A stretch of DNA of 64,000 nt, from assembly GCF_014644495.1 (NCBI RefSeq), contig NZ_BMKU01000007.1:1-64000 (forward strand), in the 5' to 3' direction. The notes under the pieces are model-generated. The model was not told the origin of the DNA, did no database searches, and saw nothing but the letters and a program-made list of their open reading frames with translations. Each line of letters starts with the position of its first letter. Positions within the stretch are counted from its first letter, which is position 1. Position numbers and translations under genes: made by a program. This document shows positions 18,661-28,737 of the stretch, in pieces. The DNA comes from Pseudarthrobacter polychromogenes (GTDB taxonomy: Bacteria; Actinomycetota; Actinomycetes; Actinomycetales; Micrococcaceae).

Positions 18661-18771
18661 CCGGCAACCAGCCCACCTCGTTGTTACTGGCGGGTTGTGC
18701 CCGGCTTCCGTGGGGGGTTACGCTTACCGAGGTTGAGCCGTCGGCCATAGACACCCTCTTTTGGAGTACCT

Positions 18772-19395
18772 ATGGACCGCGCATTAAATGCATTCGTTAA
18801 CCTTGATGTCCCCGCCGACGTCGTCCGCATTGATATCAGGGGCAGCCTGAACCAAAGCTCCCGCCCCGAGCTCGTGCACATTGTCCGGCGCGTCCGCCGG
18901 ATGGGCATCCGCTCCCACATCCACGTTGAACTCTCCGGGGCTGGGAAGGTGGAGTCCTCTGCCCTTGCCGGTCTCCGGAGCGACCTCAACTCCATCGACA
19001 GCGATACGCTGCCGGGGATTTACGGTAACGGCGTTTCATTGGCCTTTTCCCCAAGCGCCGATGGATGGGCCGGGCAGCCAGACCCGACCCAGCAGCCGCT
19101 GGCACTCATCGACGTCCTCACCGACGTGACGGAGAACGGCGAGGACTTTGCTGATGGCTACCCGCTGGTGCCGACCGGACGCCTGGAAGACTTGTGCGGC
19201 CGTCCGCTGGAGGAGTACTCGGACGCCGAACTGCTAACTGCAAGCGACTGGATTTTCGGCCTGCTGGACACCCCCAGTGCTTTCGCCGGCCCGGACCTGC
19301 TGGGCCGGTACAACGACATTGGACTGGAGTTCCGCAGGCGCCGGCAGGAGGACGCGGTACCTCTTACCGCCTCGGAGGGCCAGGCAGCCAGTTGA
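18772..19395 (+). CDS. hypothetical protein with STAS-like N-terminus
   Basis: A 207-residue soluble protein. Its first 85 residues alternate beta strands and helices in a STAS-like pattern (DVVRIDIRGSLNQSSRPELV, then HIHVELSGAGKVESSALAGL), resembling anti-sigma antagonists, but the phosphorylatable Ser is not clearly placed. The C-terminal part (DLCGRPLEEYSDAELLTASD, LGRYNDIGLEFRRR) is acidic and uncharacterised. TTGGAG lies about 5 nt before ATG 18772. It follows the GAF-ANTAR gene and could act in the same signalling pathway; that is inference. Confidence 0.7.
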   Translation: MDRALNAFVNLDVPADVVRIDIRGSLNQSSRPELVHIVRRVRRMGIRSHIHVELSGAGKVESSALAGLRSDLNSIDSDTLPGIYGNGVSLAFSPSADGWAGQPDPTQQPLALIDVLTDVTENGEDFADGYPLVPTGRLEDLCGRPLEEYSDAELLTASDWIFGLLDTPSAFAGPDLLGRYNDIGLEFRRRRQEDAVPLTASEGQAAS

Positions 19396-19478
19396 GAGGT
19401 GCCTGCTGACCGGGCGTCACTCAATGGTTACACCGGGATTCTTGCGGCAGCGTCTTCCATTGTGCATACGGTAGAGGC

Positions 19479-20519
19479 GTGCCGTATGAGGGGGAGGTTA
19501 GTCCGCAGGGCCGGCTCGTGGTCCCGGGGGCGCGGCTGCTGGCAGAAGGTGCTGCCCTCAAACAGTTCTCACGGCGTGGCTTCCTGGCAGGCACCGGTGC
19601 TGCCGGGCTGCTCGCGGCAGACATGCTGCTGACCCGGGAGGTGCAGGCCCAGCGCCGCACGGACCGGATCCTCACTGTTGCCGACGACTTCGCCGACACC
19701 TACTACCCGGACGCCAGCTGGTTCCTGTTCCCCGGATACAAGACCAGCTGGGAGGAGTCGCAGTGGATCCTCAACTCGCTCCGCGGGGCCCTGAACAAGC
19801 GGGCACGGCTGGCTGCGGTGGGGTACTCCAACCAGGGCCTGGATATAGACAACATCGTCATTGCCGTCATCGAGCACGTCCGGGCCCAGAAACTCACGAA
19901 GCTGTTCTTCTACGGCCACAGTTTCGGCGGAATGGTGGCCACCCAGGTTGCTGCCCGGCTCCTGGAAATCCACGGGGTGGAGGTTCAGTTCATCGTGCTG
20001 GACTCAAGCCCCTACAGCAAGCACGATGTCCTGGACCAGAGCTGGTTCGACGGCGTGGTGTTCCTGTACGAGCGGGGCTTCCGGTTCCCGTCCACCCTTC
20101 GCGGCGGGTACGAGCTTGGTGAGCGGGTCATCCACAAGGACGAGCGGAGCTGGCGCCAGATCCTTGACCAGACCCTCGAACAGCTTTCCCCGATTGCTCC
20201 CTCGAGCCTGCTGATCCAGTCCGAATCGGCCTACATCTACTACTTCGACGGCAGCAGGTTCGCCGGCAAGCTGGGTGGCGCCAAGATGGCCTACATCGGC
20301 AACCCCCGGGACCGCACGGTCCGCTACCAGACGGCGGTGGAGGCCTGGGCCGTGGCGTTCAAGGCGAACATGGTCTCGAGCAGCCTCCACACCGAAGGCG
20401 CCAGGCCGGCCCACGCAAGCCCCGGATGGAACCCCAACGTGTACCGGCCGGTCCTTGAACAGCTGCTGGACGAGCACTTCCCGCTTCCGCGCGGCGGATC
20501 CCGGGTGACAGTCTTCTAG
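19479..20519 (+). CDS. Tat-exported alpha/beta-hydrolase-like protein
   Basis: A 346-residue protein with a twin-arginine signal near residue 30 (QFSRRGFLAGTGAAGLLAAD), so it probably crosses the membrane folded. The alpha/beta-hydrolase nucleophile elbow is FYGHSFGGMVATQVAARL, preceded by a conserved-looking AVGYSNQGLDIDNIV. The substrate is unknown; esterase or lipase activity is a guess. The start is GTG 19479, with TACGGT (19467-19472) ending 6 nt upstream, a leaderless pattern. An internal start closer to the Tat motif is possible. Confidence 0.75.
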   Translation: MPYEGEVSPQGRLVVPGARLLAEGAALKQFSRRGFLAGTGAAGLLAADMLLTREVQAQRRTDRILTVADDFADTYYPDASWFLFPGYKTSWEESQWILNSLRGALNKRARLAAVGYSNQGLDIDNIVIAVIEHVRAQKLTKLFFYGHSFGGMVATQVAARLLEIHGVEVQFIVLDSSPYSKHDVLDQSWFDGVVFLYERGFRFPSTLRGGYELGERVIHKDERSWRQILDQTLEQLSPIAPSSLLIQSESAYIYYFDGSRFAGKLGGAKMAYIGNPRDRTVRYQTAVEAWAVAFKANMVSSSLHTEGARPAHASPGWNPNVYRPVLEQLLDEHFPLPRGGSRVTVF

Positions 20520-20528
20520 GGCCCCCTG

Positions 20529-21359
20529 CTAGATCTGGTTCTTCAGGTCGGCCACGGAGTTCAGGACCTGGTTGGGCCGGAACGGGTATGAACCGATGTC
20601 GTCGCGCTGGGTGATGCCGGTCAGGACCAGGACGGTGTGCAGGCCGGCTTCCATGCCCGCGATGATGTCCGTGTCCATCCGGTCCCCGATCATCGCCGTA
20701 GTCTCGGAGTGGGCATCGATCTGGTTCATGGCCGAGCGGAACATCATCGGGTTGGGCTTTCCCACAATGTAGGGCTCGCGTCCGGTTGCCTTGGTGATGA
20801 GTGCTGCGATGGCCCCGGTGGCCGGCATGGGGCCGTCCTTGGACGGCCCGGTGGCGTCCGGGTTGGTGGCGATGAAGCGTGCACCGGCCAGGATGAGGCG
20901 GATGGCCATGGTGATCGCCTCGAAGGAATACGTGCGGGTTTCGCCGAGAACGACGAAGTCCGGGTCCTGGTCGGTGAGGATGAAGCCTGCCTCGTGCAGC
21001 GCCGTCGTAAGTCCTGCCTCACCGATGGTGTAGGCGCGGTTCCCTGATCCGGAACCTTCCACCTGGTTCTTCAGGAACTGGGCGGTGGCCAGGGCCGAGG
21101 TCCAGATGTTCTCTTCGGGGACCTCCAGACCGGACGCTCGCAGCCTGGCAGCCAGGTCGCGCGGGGTGAAGATGGAGTTGTTGGTGAGCACCAGGAAGCG
21201 CTTGGACGTGTCCACCCAGCGCTGGATGAGCTCGGCGGCGCCGGGAACTGCCTGGTTCTCGTGGACCAGCACACCGTCCATGTCCGTGAGCCAGCACTCG
21301 ATCTCCTGGCCGCTGCGGTATACCGCCGGGTTTCCTGCTACCTGGTCTGCTTCTGCCAC
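20529..21359 (-). CDS. HAD-IIA hydrolase (NagD-like)
   Basis: A 276-residue NagD/PGP-type phosphatase. Motif I is LTDMDGVLVHENQ, motif II is VLTNNSIFTPRDLA, the C2-cap region includes FVVLGETRTYSFEAI, motif III Lys lies in IVGKPNPMMFRSAM, and motif IV is MIGDRMDTDIIAGMEAG. GTG 21359 was chosen because GGAGG ends 5 nt upstream; GTG 21371 gives four more residues with a weaker site. The physiological sugar- or nucleotide-phosphate substrate cannot be told from sequence. Confidence 0.92.
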   Translation of the reverse strand: MAEADQVAGNPAVYRSGQEIECWLTDMDGVLVHENQAVPGAAELIQRWVDTSKRFLVLTNNSIFTPRDLAARLRASGLEVPEENIWTSALATAQFLKNQVEGSGSGNRAYTIGEAGLTTALHEAGFILTDQDPDFVVLGETRTYSFEAITMAIRLILAGARFIATNPDATGPSKDGPMPATGAIAALITKATGREPYIVGKPNPMMFRSAMNQIDAHSETTAMIGDRMDTDIIAGMEAGLHTVLVLTGITQRDDIGSYPFRPNQVLNSVADLKNQI

Positions 21360-21411
21360 GTCTACCTCCACGGGTGATGAATGCTCCAGTGGTCCAGTCT
21401 AGTGTTGAGGG

Positions 21412-22086
21412 GTGAACCAAGCGCCCGGCCTCCCAGACGAACCCGACCCCCAACCTGAGGAGGCCCGCCCGCACATGGCGGAGGTCGGCGTCGGGCCCTG
21501 GGAAGGTGAACTGCCGGAAGGCGACCACTGGGACCCCGATCTCCTCGCCGACGGCGACCGCCGCAACGTGCTGGACAAATACCGGTACTGGAAGCACGAG
21601 GCGATCGTTGCGGAACTGGACTCGCGGCGCCACAACTTCCATGTAGCCATCGAGAACTGGCAGCACGACCTGAACATCGGCACGGTGGTGCGCACCGCCA
21701 ATGCGTTCCTCGCGAAGGAAGTGCACATCATCGGACGACGCCGGTGGAACCGGCGGGGCGCCATGGTCACCGACCGCTACCAGCACGTCCGCCACCATCC
21801 CACGGTTGAAGACTTCGTGGCTTGGGCGGAGGGGGAGGGGCTGGCGATCATCGGGATCGATATCTTCCCCGATTCGGTTCCGCTGGAAACCTACGAACTG
21901 CCCAAGGACTGCGTCCTGGTGTTCGGCCAGGAAGGGCCCGGGCTGACGCCGGAGGTCCATGAGGCCGCCGTGGCCACCCTGTCCATCGAACAGTTCGGCT
22001 CCACCCGGTCCATCAATGCGGCCTCCGCCGCAGCCATCGCCATGCACGCCTGGGTGCGCCGGCACGTGTTCAACCAGCACGTGTAG
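21412..22086 (+). CDS. SpoU/TrmH-family RNA 2'-O-methyltransferase
   Basis: A 224-residue SPOUT methyltransferase. The SAM-knot motifs are NIGTVVRTANAFLAKEVHII, CVLVFGQEGPGLTPEV and EQFGSTRSINAASAAAIAMH. It would methylate a ribose 2'-OH in tRNA or rRNA; the target site is not predictable here. TAGTGT (21400-21405) ends 6 nt before GTG 21412, suggesting a leaderless transcript. ATG 21475 is a shorter alternative start. Confidence 0.9.
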   Translation: MNQAPGLPDEPDPQPEEARPHMAEVGVGPWEGELPEGDHWDPDLLADGDRRNVLDKYRYWKHEAIVAELDSRRHNFHVAIENWQHDLNIGTVVRTANAFLAKEVHIIGRRRWNRRGAMVTDRYQHVRHHPTVEDFVAWAEGEGLAIIGIDIFPDSVPLETYELPKDCVLVFGQEGPGLTPEVHEAAVATLSIEQFGSTRSINAASAAAIAMHAWVRRHVFNQHV

Positions 22087-22201
22087 TGCGGCGGAGCGTA
22101 ATCCGGAACACTCTTTGGGCGTCAATGACTAGGATGGTGCTAGCCGTAAGCGGTACTCCAGGGTTACCAGCCCACAGACGAACCTCAGCATAGGAGTCAG
22201 C

Positions 22202-23221
<1,020 letters not shown>

Positions 23222-23644
23222 ATGTCGGACGAGTTCCGCCGGAATTTGATGGGCCCGGAGCCCACGCTCCTGCCTGCCGAGACCGAGGTCTACGAGCAGC
23301 TGGACGCGGGCCAGGAGGCCCTGGACCTCGTGGCCAAGCACCCCACCTCGTCACTGTTGTGGGCCGTGCTGGCCGAGGAGGCCTGGGCGGAGGGGCGCAC
23401 CATCGATTCCTACGCCTACTCCCGGGTGGGTTACCACCGGGGACTGGACTCGCTGCGCCGAAACGGCTGGCGCGGCGTGGGGCCCATCCCGTGGGAGCAT
23501 GGGCCCAACCGGGGGTTCCTGCGGGCCCTGTACTCGCTGGGCCGGGCTTCCGCCGCCATCGGCGAGGCGGAGGAGCCTGAGCGGATCGAGAAGTTCCTCA
23601 ACGACTCCGACCCGTCGGCGAAGGCTGCCATCGAGGCGAAGTAA
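23222..23644 (+). CDS. DUF3151 family protein
   Basis: A 140-residue soluble protein starting immediately after the fbaA stop. MGPEPTLLPAETEVYEQLDA, LLWAVLAEEAWAEGRTIDSY and YSRVGYHRGLDSLRRNGWRG match the actinobacterial DUF3151 family, which is regularly found after fba. The function is unknown. The conserved linkage suggests a role near glycolysis. A strong terminator follows at 23662-23709. Confidence 0.85.
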   Translation: MSDEFRRNLMGPEPTLLPAETEVYEQLDAGQEALDLVAKHPTSSLLWAVLAEEAWAEGRTIDSYAYSRVGYHRGLDSLRRNGWRGVGPIPWEHGPNRGFLRALYSLGRASAAIGEAEEPERIEKFLNDSDPSAKAAIEAK

Positions 23645-23661
23645 CAGGCACTGAATAAAGC

Positions 23662-23709
23662 ACGACGGCGGGTGGTCACCTTTGGGAAAAGGTGGCCACC
23701 CGCCGTCGT
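23662..23709 (+). terminator. hairpin after fbaA-DUF3151
   Basis: Arms 23662-23682 and 23689-23709 pair over 21 bp with one G-U position around a short loop. It begins 17 bp past the DUF3151 stop. No long T-run follows, as is usual in high-GC actinobacteria. Confidence 0.8.
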
Positions 23710-23770
23710 AAGCGGTGATTCTGGCGGCATGGGCCCACGTCCGCAGGGTTCCCTGGCCGAGCTTGCGAGG

Positions 23771-24412
23771 TTAGGGGGCGGATGGGGACTTTTGCAGGCC
23801 CGTCCGCGCCATGGCGTCGGTGTAGGCGACGCGCATGTCCTCGAGGTACTCCTCCTGGCGGGCCGGCGAACCGGCGAACGCGCGGCCGCTGAGGGAACGC
23901 ACCTTGTAGGTCTTCAGTCCGCGGCGCCACAGCAGCGGAACTTCGGTCTTCAGCAGCAGGTTGGCGAGCCGGTTGGCCTCGGTGCCGTGCGCCACGATCA
24001 CCGACGCGCGGGGAACCAGCGCCAGGAACTTCAGGAGCGGTTTGAGGCCGGCGGAGATCTGGTCCGGGGTGAACTTTCCGTTGGGCTCTCCCGGGAGGTG
24101 CCACGGGTGCACGTTCCACGGCATCACGAATTCGGGGCGAAGGCCCAGTTTCCACTGGATGCCGAGCATCCGGGTCACGGCATCATGGTCCCCGGGGGTG
24201 ATGAAACCGGACTTGTCGGCCTCGCCGATGTTCGAGTACAGGCTGATGATGCGGCACTCGTCCACGTCGTGCATGGGGTCGACGTAGGGCACCACGGTGC
24301 CGGGCTTGGCGTCCTGCAGGGAATCGCACAGTTCATTGACGGCCGCGACGTTGGGTTCATAGCGGCGGCTCAGGAGTTGCTCATGGAAAGATTCGGGTGC
24401 CAGTGCTGTCAT
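23771..24412 (-). CDS. uracil-DNA-glycosylase-like protein
   Basis: A 213-residue soluble protein. VVPYVDPMHDVDECRIISLY, RPEFVMPWNVHPWHLPGEPN and SVIVAHGTEANRLANLLLK recall the UDG superfamily (active-site Asn in MPWNVHPW, then the His motif in VAHGTEA). The canonical GQDPYH motif is absent, so the activity is uncertain. ATG 24412 was chosen, with GGAG about 12 nt upstream; a GTG at 24469 would add 19 residues. It converges on fbaA-DUF3151. Confidence 0.65.
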   Translation of the reverse strand: MTALAPESFHEQLLSRRYEPNVAAVNELCDSLQDAKPGTVVPYVDPMHDVDECRIISLYSNIGEADKSGFITPGDHDAVTRMLGIQWKLGLRPEFVMPWNVHPWHLPGEPNGKFTPDQISAGLKPLLKFLALVPRASVIVAHGTEANRLANLLLKTEVPLLWRRGLKTYKVRSLSGRAFAGSPARQEEYLEDMRVAYTDAMARTGLQKSPSAP

Positions 24413-24739
24413 GTAGTGCTTGATCTCCTGCGGGGATTGGTGTTGCTGCCACCACGGAAATGGGCGCACGATGGCGCGCTACATCCGCGGTGGTTGAAAT
24501 GGGGTGGGCCGATTCCTGGTCGGCCTTTCCCAGTTTAGCAAGCCCCGCGAAACGAAACGCCGGTCCGAGGCAACCAATAAACGCGTGGCACAGGGTTTCG
24601 CAACGTAATAACTGACTGCAGATTCCTGTCACGCCCATTGACAGCATTCGTTCAGGTTGGTTGGCTTTTGTCACAGCTCGCACATGGGGGATCACCGCTG
24701 GCTGGACACACCCTATGCACTCGAAAGAGGTACCGCACC
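24413..24739. other. intergenic region between divergent genes
   Basis: 327 bp between the UDG-like gene and the secreted M14 peptidase gene. Both promoters should lie here. It is locally more AT-rich, at about 24575-24670, than its surroundings. No convincing ORF, RNA gene, operator palindrome or riboswitch was recognised. Confidence 0.5.
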
Positions 24740-25801
24740 GTGAGAAAAACCCTGGCAACCTTCAGGACCCTGGCACTAACGGGAGCCCTGGCACTGGCGG
24801 CAGTGACCGTCCCGGCACCGGCCCTCGCCGTCGGCGAAGGCCCCAACTATGACGGCAACGGCCAGATCACCACATCGAAGCTTGCCACCTATGACCAGAT
24901 GGTTGCGTTCCTCAAAGACCAGGACGCCCGCCAGCCCGCCATGGAGCTGGAAGTCATCGGCCAAACGGTCAAGGGCCGGGACATCCACCTGGTCAAGTAC
25001 ATTTCGGACCCCGCCAAACCCACCATCCTCTACCTGACGCAGCAGCACGGCAACGAACAGCTCACCACCGAGGGCGCCCTGGAATTCGTCAAGCACCTGG
25101 GCACCGGTAAGTCAGGGGACATCCTTGACGGCGTGAACATCCTCGTTGTTCCCATGCTTAACGCCGACGGTGCCATGGGGGACGTGAACTTCTCCTTGGA
25201 GGATTACATCGCCAAGGGCGACCGAAACATGACCCGCTACAACGCGAATGAAGTGGACCTCAACCGTGACCACGTGGCCAAGGTCCAGCCTGAAACGCAG
25301 GCGCTGCACAACAACGTGATGCGCAAGTACCAGGTGGACTACATGATCGATCTCCACCACCAGGGCACCCGCAGCGAACGCGACGGAAAGCTGGTGTCCG
25401 GCTCGATCCTGTACCCCACCACACCCAACGCCGATCCGGCAGTGGTGGAGAAGTCCAAGCAGCTGGGCGCGGTGGTCTTTGACAATGTCGACTCCACCGG
25501 CTGGGGCCACCTCGGCAAGTACGTGGGGGGCAGTGCCGAAACCATCAGCCGCAACGGCATCGCCGTGGAGTACGGCATTGCGACGCTGCTCTTCGAGATG
25601 CGCGGCATGTCCGACCACTACCTGGACGGCTACGCACTGGGGCTGCGGAGCAACGGCTACCTGATCAAACAGACAGTCACCACGCTGACCGCCACCGCCG
25701 CCGCCATCGCTGACGGTTCAATCGCCGACGCCGACACGTCCTTCTGGGACAGCCTCGCCACCCAGACCTCCCGCCCGGGAGAGGAAGCCGACGACGAGTA
25801 G
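24740..25801 (+). CDS. secreted M14-family zinc carboxypeptidase
   Basis: A 353-residue protein from GTG 24740 (GAAAGAGG upstream). A Sec signal peptide (RTLALTGALALAAVTVPAPA, cleavage near ALA-VGEG) precedes an M14 catalytic domain. Zinc ligands are His/Glu in TQQHGNEQLTTEGAL and the late His in YMIDLHHQGTR; the general-base Glu is probably in LLFEMRGMSDHYLDG. Family members remove C-terminal residues or cleave peptidoglycan peptides. Given secretion, it may act in peptide scavenging or on the cell wall. A hairpin follows the stop. Confidence 0.88.
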   Translation: MRKTLATFRTLALTGALALAAVTVPAPALAVGEGPNYDGNGQITTSKLATYDQMVAFLKDQDARQPAMELEVIGQTVKGRDIHLVKYISDPAKPTILYLTQQHGNEQLTTEGALEFVKHLGTGKSGDILDGVNILVVPMLNADGAMGDVNFSLEDYIAKGDRNMTRYNANEVDLNRDHVAKVQPETQALHNNVMRKYQVDYMIDLHHQGTRSERDGKLVSGSILYPTTPNADPAVVEKSKQLGAVVFDNVDSTGWGHLGKYVGGSAETISRNGIAVEYGIATLLFEMRGMSDHYLDGYALGLRSNGYLIKQTVTTLTATAAAIADGSIADADTSFWDSLATQTSRPGEEADDE

Positions 25802-25818
25802 CAGCACCCGCTGACGCC

Positions 25819-25871
25819 CCGCCGCGGTCCCGTCCTGCAGCAGCCCCGCGCTGCAGGATGGGCCGCGGCGG
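25819..25871 (+). terminator. hairpin after M14 peptidase gene
   Basis: Arms 25819-25840 and 25851-25871 are nearly complementary (CCGCCGCGG...CTGCAG with CTGCAG...CCGCGGCGG) around a 10-nt loop. It starts 18 bp past the stop and before the purA promoter region. Confidence 0.7.
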
Positions 25872-26059
25872 ACCAACGAGTGGACAAAGTCGCCCATCGG
25901 CTAAACTTGGGTGGTAAGGGCCCCGGAACTCTTGCGTCGCTGTGCCGCCATCGGACCAGTGACAGCCGGTACATTCGGGGCATTCTCATGAACGGCGCTG
26001 CGCAGGACCGCCACAGTGTGGCCGGAACCTGGCAGCCCGAACGAATGGGGGAGGATCCC

Positions 26060-27349
26060 ATGCCAGCAATTGTGATCGTAGGAGCCCAGTGGGGCGACGA
26101 AGGAAAAGGCAAGGCCACCGACCTGCTCGGCGGCCGTGTTGACTACGTCGTCAAGCCGAACGGCGGCAACAACGCCGGGCACACCGTCGTCGTAGGCGGT
26201 GAAAAGTACGAACTCAAGCTGCTGCCGGCAGGCATTCTCAGCCCCAACGCGGTCCCCATCATCGGCAACGGCTGCGTGGTCAACCTTGAGGCCCTCTTCC
26301 AGGAGATCGACGGCCTGCAGGCCCGCGGTGCCGACACTTCAAAGCTCCGCGTCTCCGCCAACGCCCACCTGGTGGCCCCGTACCACCAGGTTCTGGACAA
26401 GGTCACCGAGCGCTTCCTCGGCAGCCGCGCCATCGGCACCACCGGCCGCGGCATCGGTCCGGCCTACATGGACAAAGTGGCCAGGCTGGGCATCCGCGTG
26501 CAGGACGTCTTTGACGAGTCCATCCTCCGGCAGAAGGTGGAAGGCTCCCTCCGCCAGAAGAACGAACTCCTGGTCAAGGTCTACAACCGCCGCAGCGTCG
26601 TGGTGGATGAGATCGTTGACTACTTCCTGTCGTTCGCTGAACGGCTCCGCCCGCTGGTCATCGACAGCACGCTGGTCCTGAACACCGCGCTGGACGAGGG
26701 CAAGGTGGTCCTGATGGAGGGCGGCCAGGCAACGTTCCTGGACGTGGACCACGGCACCTACCCGTTCGTGACCTCCTCCAACCCCACGGCCGGCGGCGCG
26801 TCCGTTGGTTCGGGCATCGGGCCCACGCGCATTTCACGCTCCATCGGCATCATCAAGGCCTACACCACCCGCGTTGGTGCCGGGCCGTTCCCCACGGAAC
26901 TCTTTGACGAGATGGGCATGTACCTCCAGAAGACCGGCGGTGAGTTCGGCGTCAACACCGGACGCCCCCGCCGCTGCGGCTGGTACGACGCCGTCCTGGC
27001 CCGCCACGCTTCACGGGTCAACGGCTTCACGGACTACTTCGTCACCAAGCTGGACGTCCTCACCGGCATCGAGCAGATCCCTGTCTGCGTGGCCTACGAC
27101 GTCGACGGCGTCCGGCACGACGAAATGCCCATGACGCAGACCGAGTTCCACCATGCCGTACCGATTTTCGAGTACTTCGAAGGCTGGACCGAGGACATCA
27201 CCGGCGCCCGCACCCTCGCGGACCTCCCGGAGAACGCGCGCAACTACGTCCTGGCTCTCGAGAAGCTGTCCGGGACGCGCTTCTCCGCCATCGGCGTGGG
27301 CCCGGACCGTGACCAGACCATCGTGGTGAACGACCTCATCAACGATTGA
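26060..27349 (+). CDS. purA: adenylosuccinate synthetase
   Basis: A 429-residue GTP-dependent ligase that converts IMP plus Asp to adenylosuccinate, the first AMP-specific step. The N-terminal signature is [20 protein letters not shown], followed by [19 protein letters not shown] and [19 protein letters not shown]; the GTP site near the C-terminus includes [18 protein letters not shown] 26060 has GGGGGAGG upstream and gives the standard length. The preceding 188-bp leader contains TAAACT and TACATT boxes near 25902 and 25970. Confidence 0.97.
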   Translation: MPAIVIVGAQWGDEGKGKATDLLGGRVDYVVKPNGGNNAGHTVVVGGEKYELKLLPAGILSPNAVPIIGNGCVVNLEALFQEIDGLQARGADTSKLRVSANAHLVAPYHQVLDKVTERFLGSRAIGTTGRGIGPAYMDKVARLGIRVQDVFDESILRQKVEGSLRQKNELLVKVYNRRSVVVDEIVDYFLSFAERLRPLVIDSTLVLNTALDEGKVVLMEGGQATFLDVDHGTYPFVTSSNPTAGGASVGSGIGPTRISRSIGIIKAYTTRVGAGPFPTELFDEMGMYLQKTGGEFGVNTGRPRRCGWYDAVLARHASRVNGFTDYFVTKLDVLTGIEQIPVCVAYDVDGVRHDEMPMTQTEFHHAVPIFEYFEGWTEDITGARTLADLPENARNYVLALEKLSGTRFSAIGVGPDRDQTIVVNDLIND

Positions 27350-27386
27350 CCGGTCCATGACCGGGTAGAAGCAGGAAATTACGACG

Positions 27387-27419
27387 GCGGCGGGACACCT
27401 TGCAAAGGTGTCCCGCCGC
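27387..27419 (+). terminator. hairpin after purA
   Basis: A perfect 15-bp stem, arms 27387-27401 and 27405-27419, with a 3-nt loop. It lies 37 bp past the purA stop. T-rich sequence is short. Confidence 0.8.
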
Positions 27420-27546
27420 TTGTGCCTGCCCGGGCGGGAAGGTCCTGCGGCAATTTACACAGGGTTAACGTGGTTGGTCTTGTGAGGTTGCCGGGAAGCC
27501 CGCGAGACTCGTGTGTACACCCTGTGACTCCGAGGAAGGACTTGCC

Positions 27547-27903
27547 ATGGCCGGGAAATTCGAGGCATTTGTGGACTCTGATTCGTCTTTCAGGTTCCGG
27601 CTCCTGGCCCCTGACGGCGCAGTGATGGCCGTGTCCGGCCCGTACCAGGACAAGGCCGCCCTTGCTGCCGGCATCGCCGCCGTCCGGGAGTGCGCCGGTA
27701 CCGGACTGGTCACAGATCTTTGTTCCGCCGGGGCCGCAACCCGCCAGGCCCGCGTGCCTGCTCCGGCGGAGAAACCGGTCCCGGCTGCACCCCGGACCGA
27801 GTGCGACGACCAGCGCGTCCCCGCCGGAGGGCACACCTTCGTTTTCGCCAAGGGCCCGCGGCGGCAGGGCACCCGGCCCCGCTGGACTGCCGCGGCCCGC
27901 TGA
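27547..27903 (+). CDS. YegP/DUF1508-like small protein
   Basis: A 118-residue protein. The first 60 residues (GKFEAFVDSDSSFRFRLLAP, YQDKAALAAGIAAVRECAG) match the DUF1508/YegP domain, a small beta-beta-beta-alpha fold of unknown role. The usual tandem second copy is missing; instead there is a Pro/Ala-rich basic tail ending RPRWTAAAR. GAGGAAGGA precedes ATG 27547. A terminator follows at 27978-28017. Confidence 0.78.
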   Translation: MAGKFEAFVDSDSSFRFRLLAPDGAVMAVSGPYQDKAALAAGIAAVRECAGTGLVTDLCSAGAATRQARVPAPAEKPVPAAPRTECDDQRVPAGGHTFVFAKGPRRQGTRPRWTAAAR

Positions 27904-27977
27904 CCTGCAAAAGTTTTCAAAGTTTTTCCGTGAGCGCGTAACCCTTTACGTGCCTGCAGCGATTACCCCTATGTAGC

Positions 27978-28017
27978 GCCGGCCTGGAACTTGTCCCCCA
28001 TCACGTTCCAGGCCGGC
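27978..28017 (+). terminator. hairpin after the YegP-like gene
   Basis: A perfect 13-bp inverted repeat, GCCGGCCTGGAAC (27978-27990) with GTTCCAGGCCGGC (28005-28017), followed by TCTTTC. It lies 74 bp past the preceding stop. Confidence 0.8.
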
Positions 28018-28167
28018 TCTTTCACTTTCCGACGGCAGGGGCAGCTGCTTTGTCGGACCGGCAGCAGACGCGTGGCGGTCCCGGGCAGTGGTTACTGAGC
28101 GGTAAAGTGAGGCGGGGAAAAGGCGTTCCGCAAGCCGGACGGCCTCTCCGCGCAAACAACCCCATCT

Positions 28168-28737
28168 TTGACCGAAAGCTCCACGTCCGTGACTGATGCC
28201 CTGACAGACGAGGCCCTGGACGGCCCCGCCGGGACAGCAGTGTTCAGCGTTGTCTACCGGACGTATGCATCACAGGTCCTGGGCTATCTGACGGCCCGGG
28301 GAGTCGAGGATCCGGAGGCAGCCATGCAGGAAGTGTTCCTCTCCGTCCTGCCGCGTCTTGGCTCGGTGCACGGGGGAGCCACCGGGCTGCGCACCTTCAT
28401 CTTTTCGGTGGCCCATGCCCGCATGGTGGACGACCACCGGCGCCAGAGCCGTACTCCCGCCAAGCTCCCGTTTGAACCTGAGCTGGACCTGCGCGAGGAT
28501 TCGTCGGCGGAAACAGAAGCGCTGGAACGGATAGCACCGCAGGAGGTCCTTGGCCTGCTGGATGCGCTGCCGCAGGACCAGCGCGAGGTACTGGCCCTCC
28601 GCCTCGTGGCCGGGCTTACCGTGGAGCAGTCCGCGGAAGCCATGGGCAAGAGCGAGGGCGCAGTAAAGCAGCTACAGCGCCGGGCGCTCCTGAAGCTCCG
28701 GGAACTTGCGGACGTTAAGGAATACCTGAAGCCATGA
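28168..28737 (+). CDS. ECF-type RNA polymerase sigma factor
   Basis: An approximately 189-residue sigma-70-family factor. Region 2 is VVYRTYASQVLGYLTARGVE through TFIFSVAHARMVDDHRRQS, and region 4 is LPQDQREVLALRLVAGLTVE with AEAMGKSEGAVKQLQRRALL. The start is uncertain: TTG 28168 or GTG 28189, neither with a strong ribosome site. It overlaps the next gene by 4 bp (ATGA), the usual linkage of an ECF sigma with its anti-sigma partner. Confidence 0.9.
   Translation: MTESSTSVTDALTDEALDGPAGTAVFSVVYRTYASQVLGYLTARGVEDPEAAMQEVFLSVLPRLGSVHGGATGLRTFIFSVAHARMVDDHRRQSRTPAKLPFEPELDLREDSSAETEALERIAPQEVLGLLDALPQDQREVLALRLVAGLTVEQSAEAMGKSEGAVKQLQRRALLKLRELADVKEYLKP

Noticed and set aside
25872..26059. In-frame upstream extension of purA
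   Set aside because: The frame is open upstream of ATG 26060, but PurA begins at [17 protein letters not shown] with a strong ribosome site; the extension would be non-homologous.
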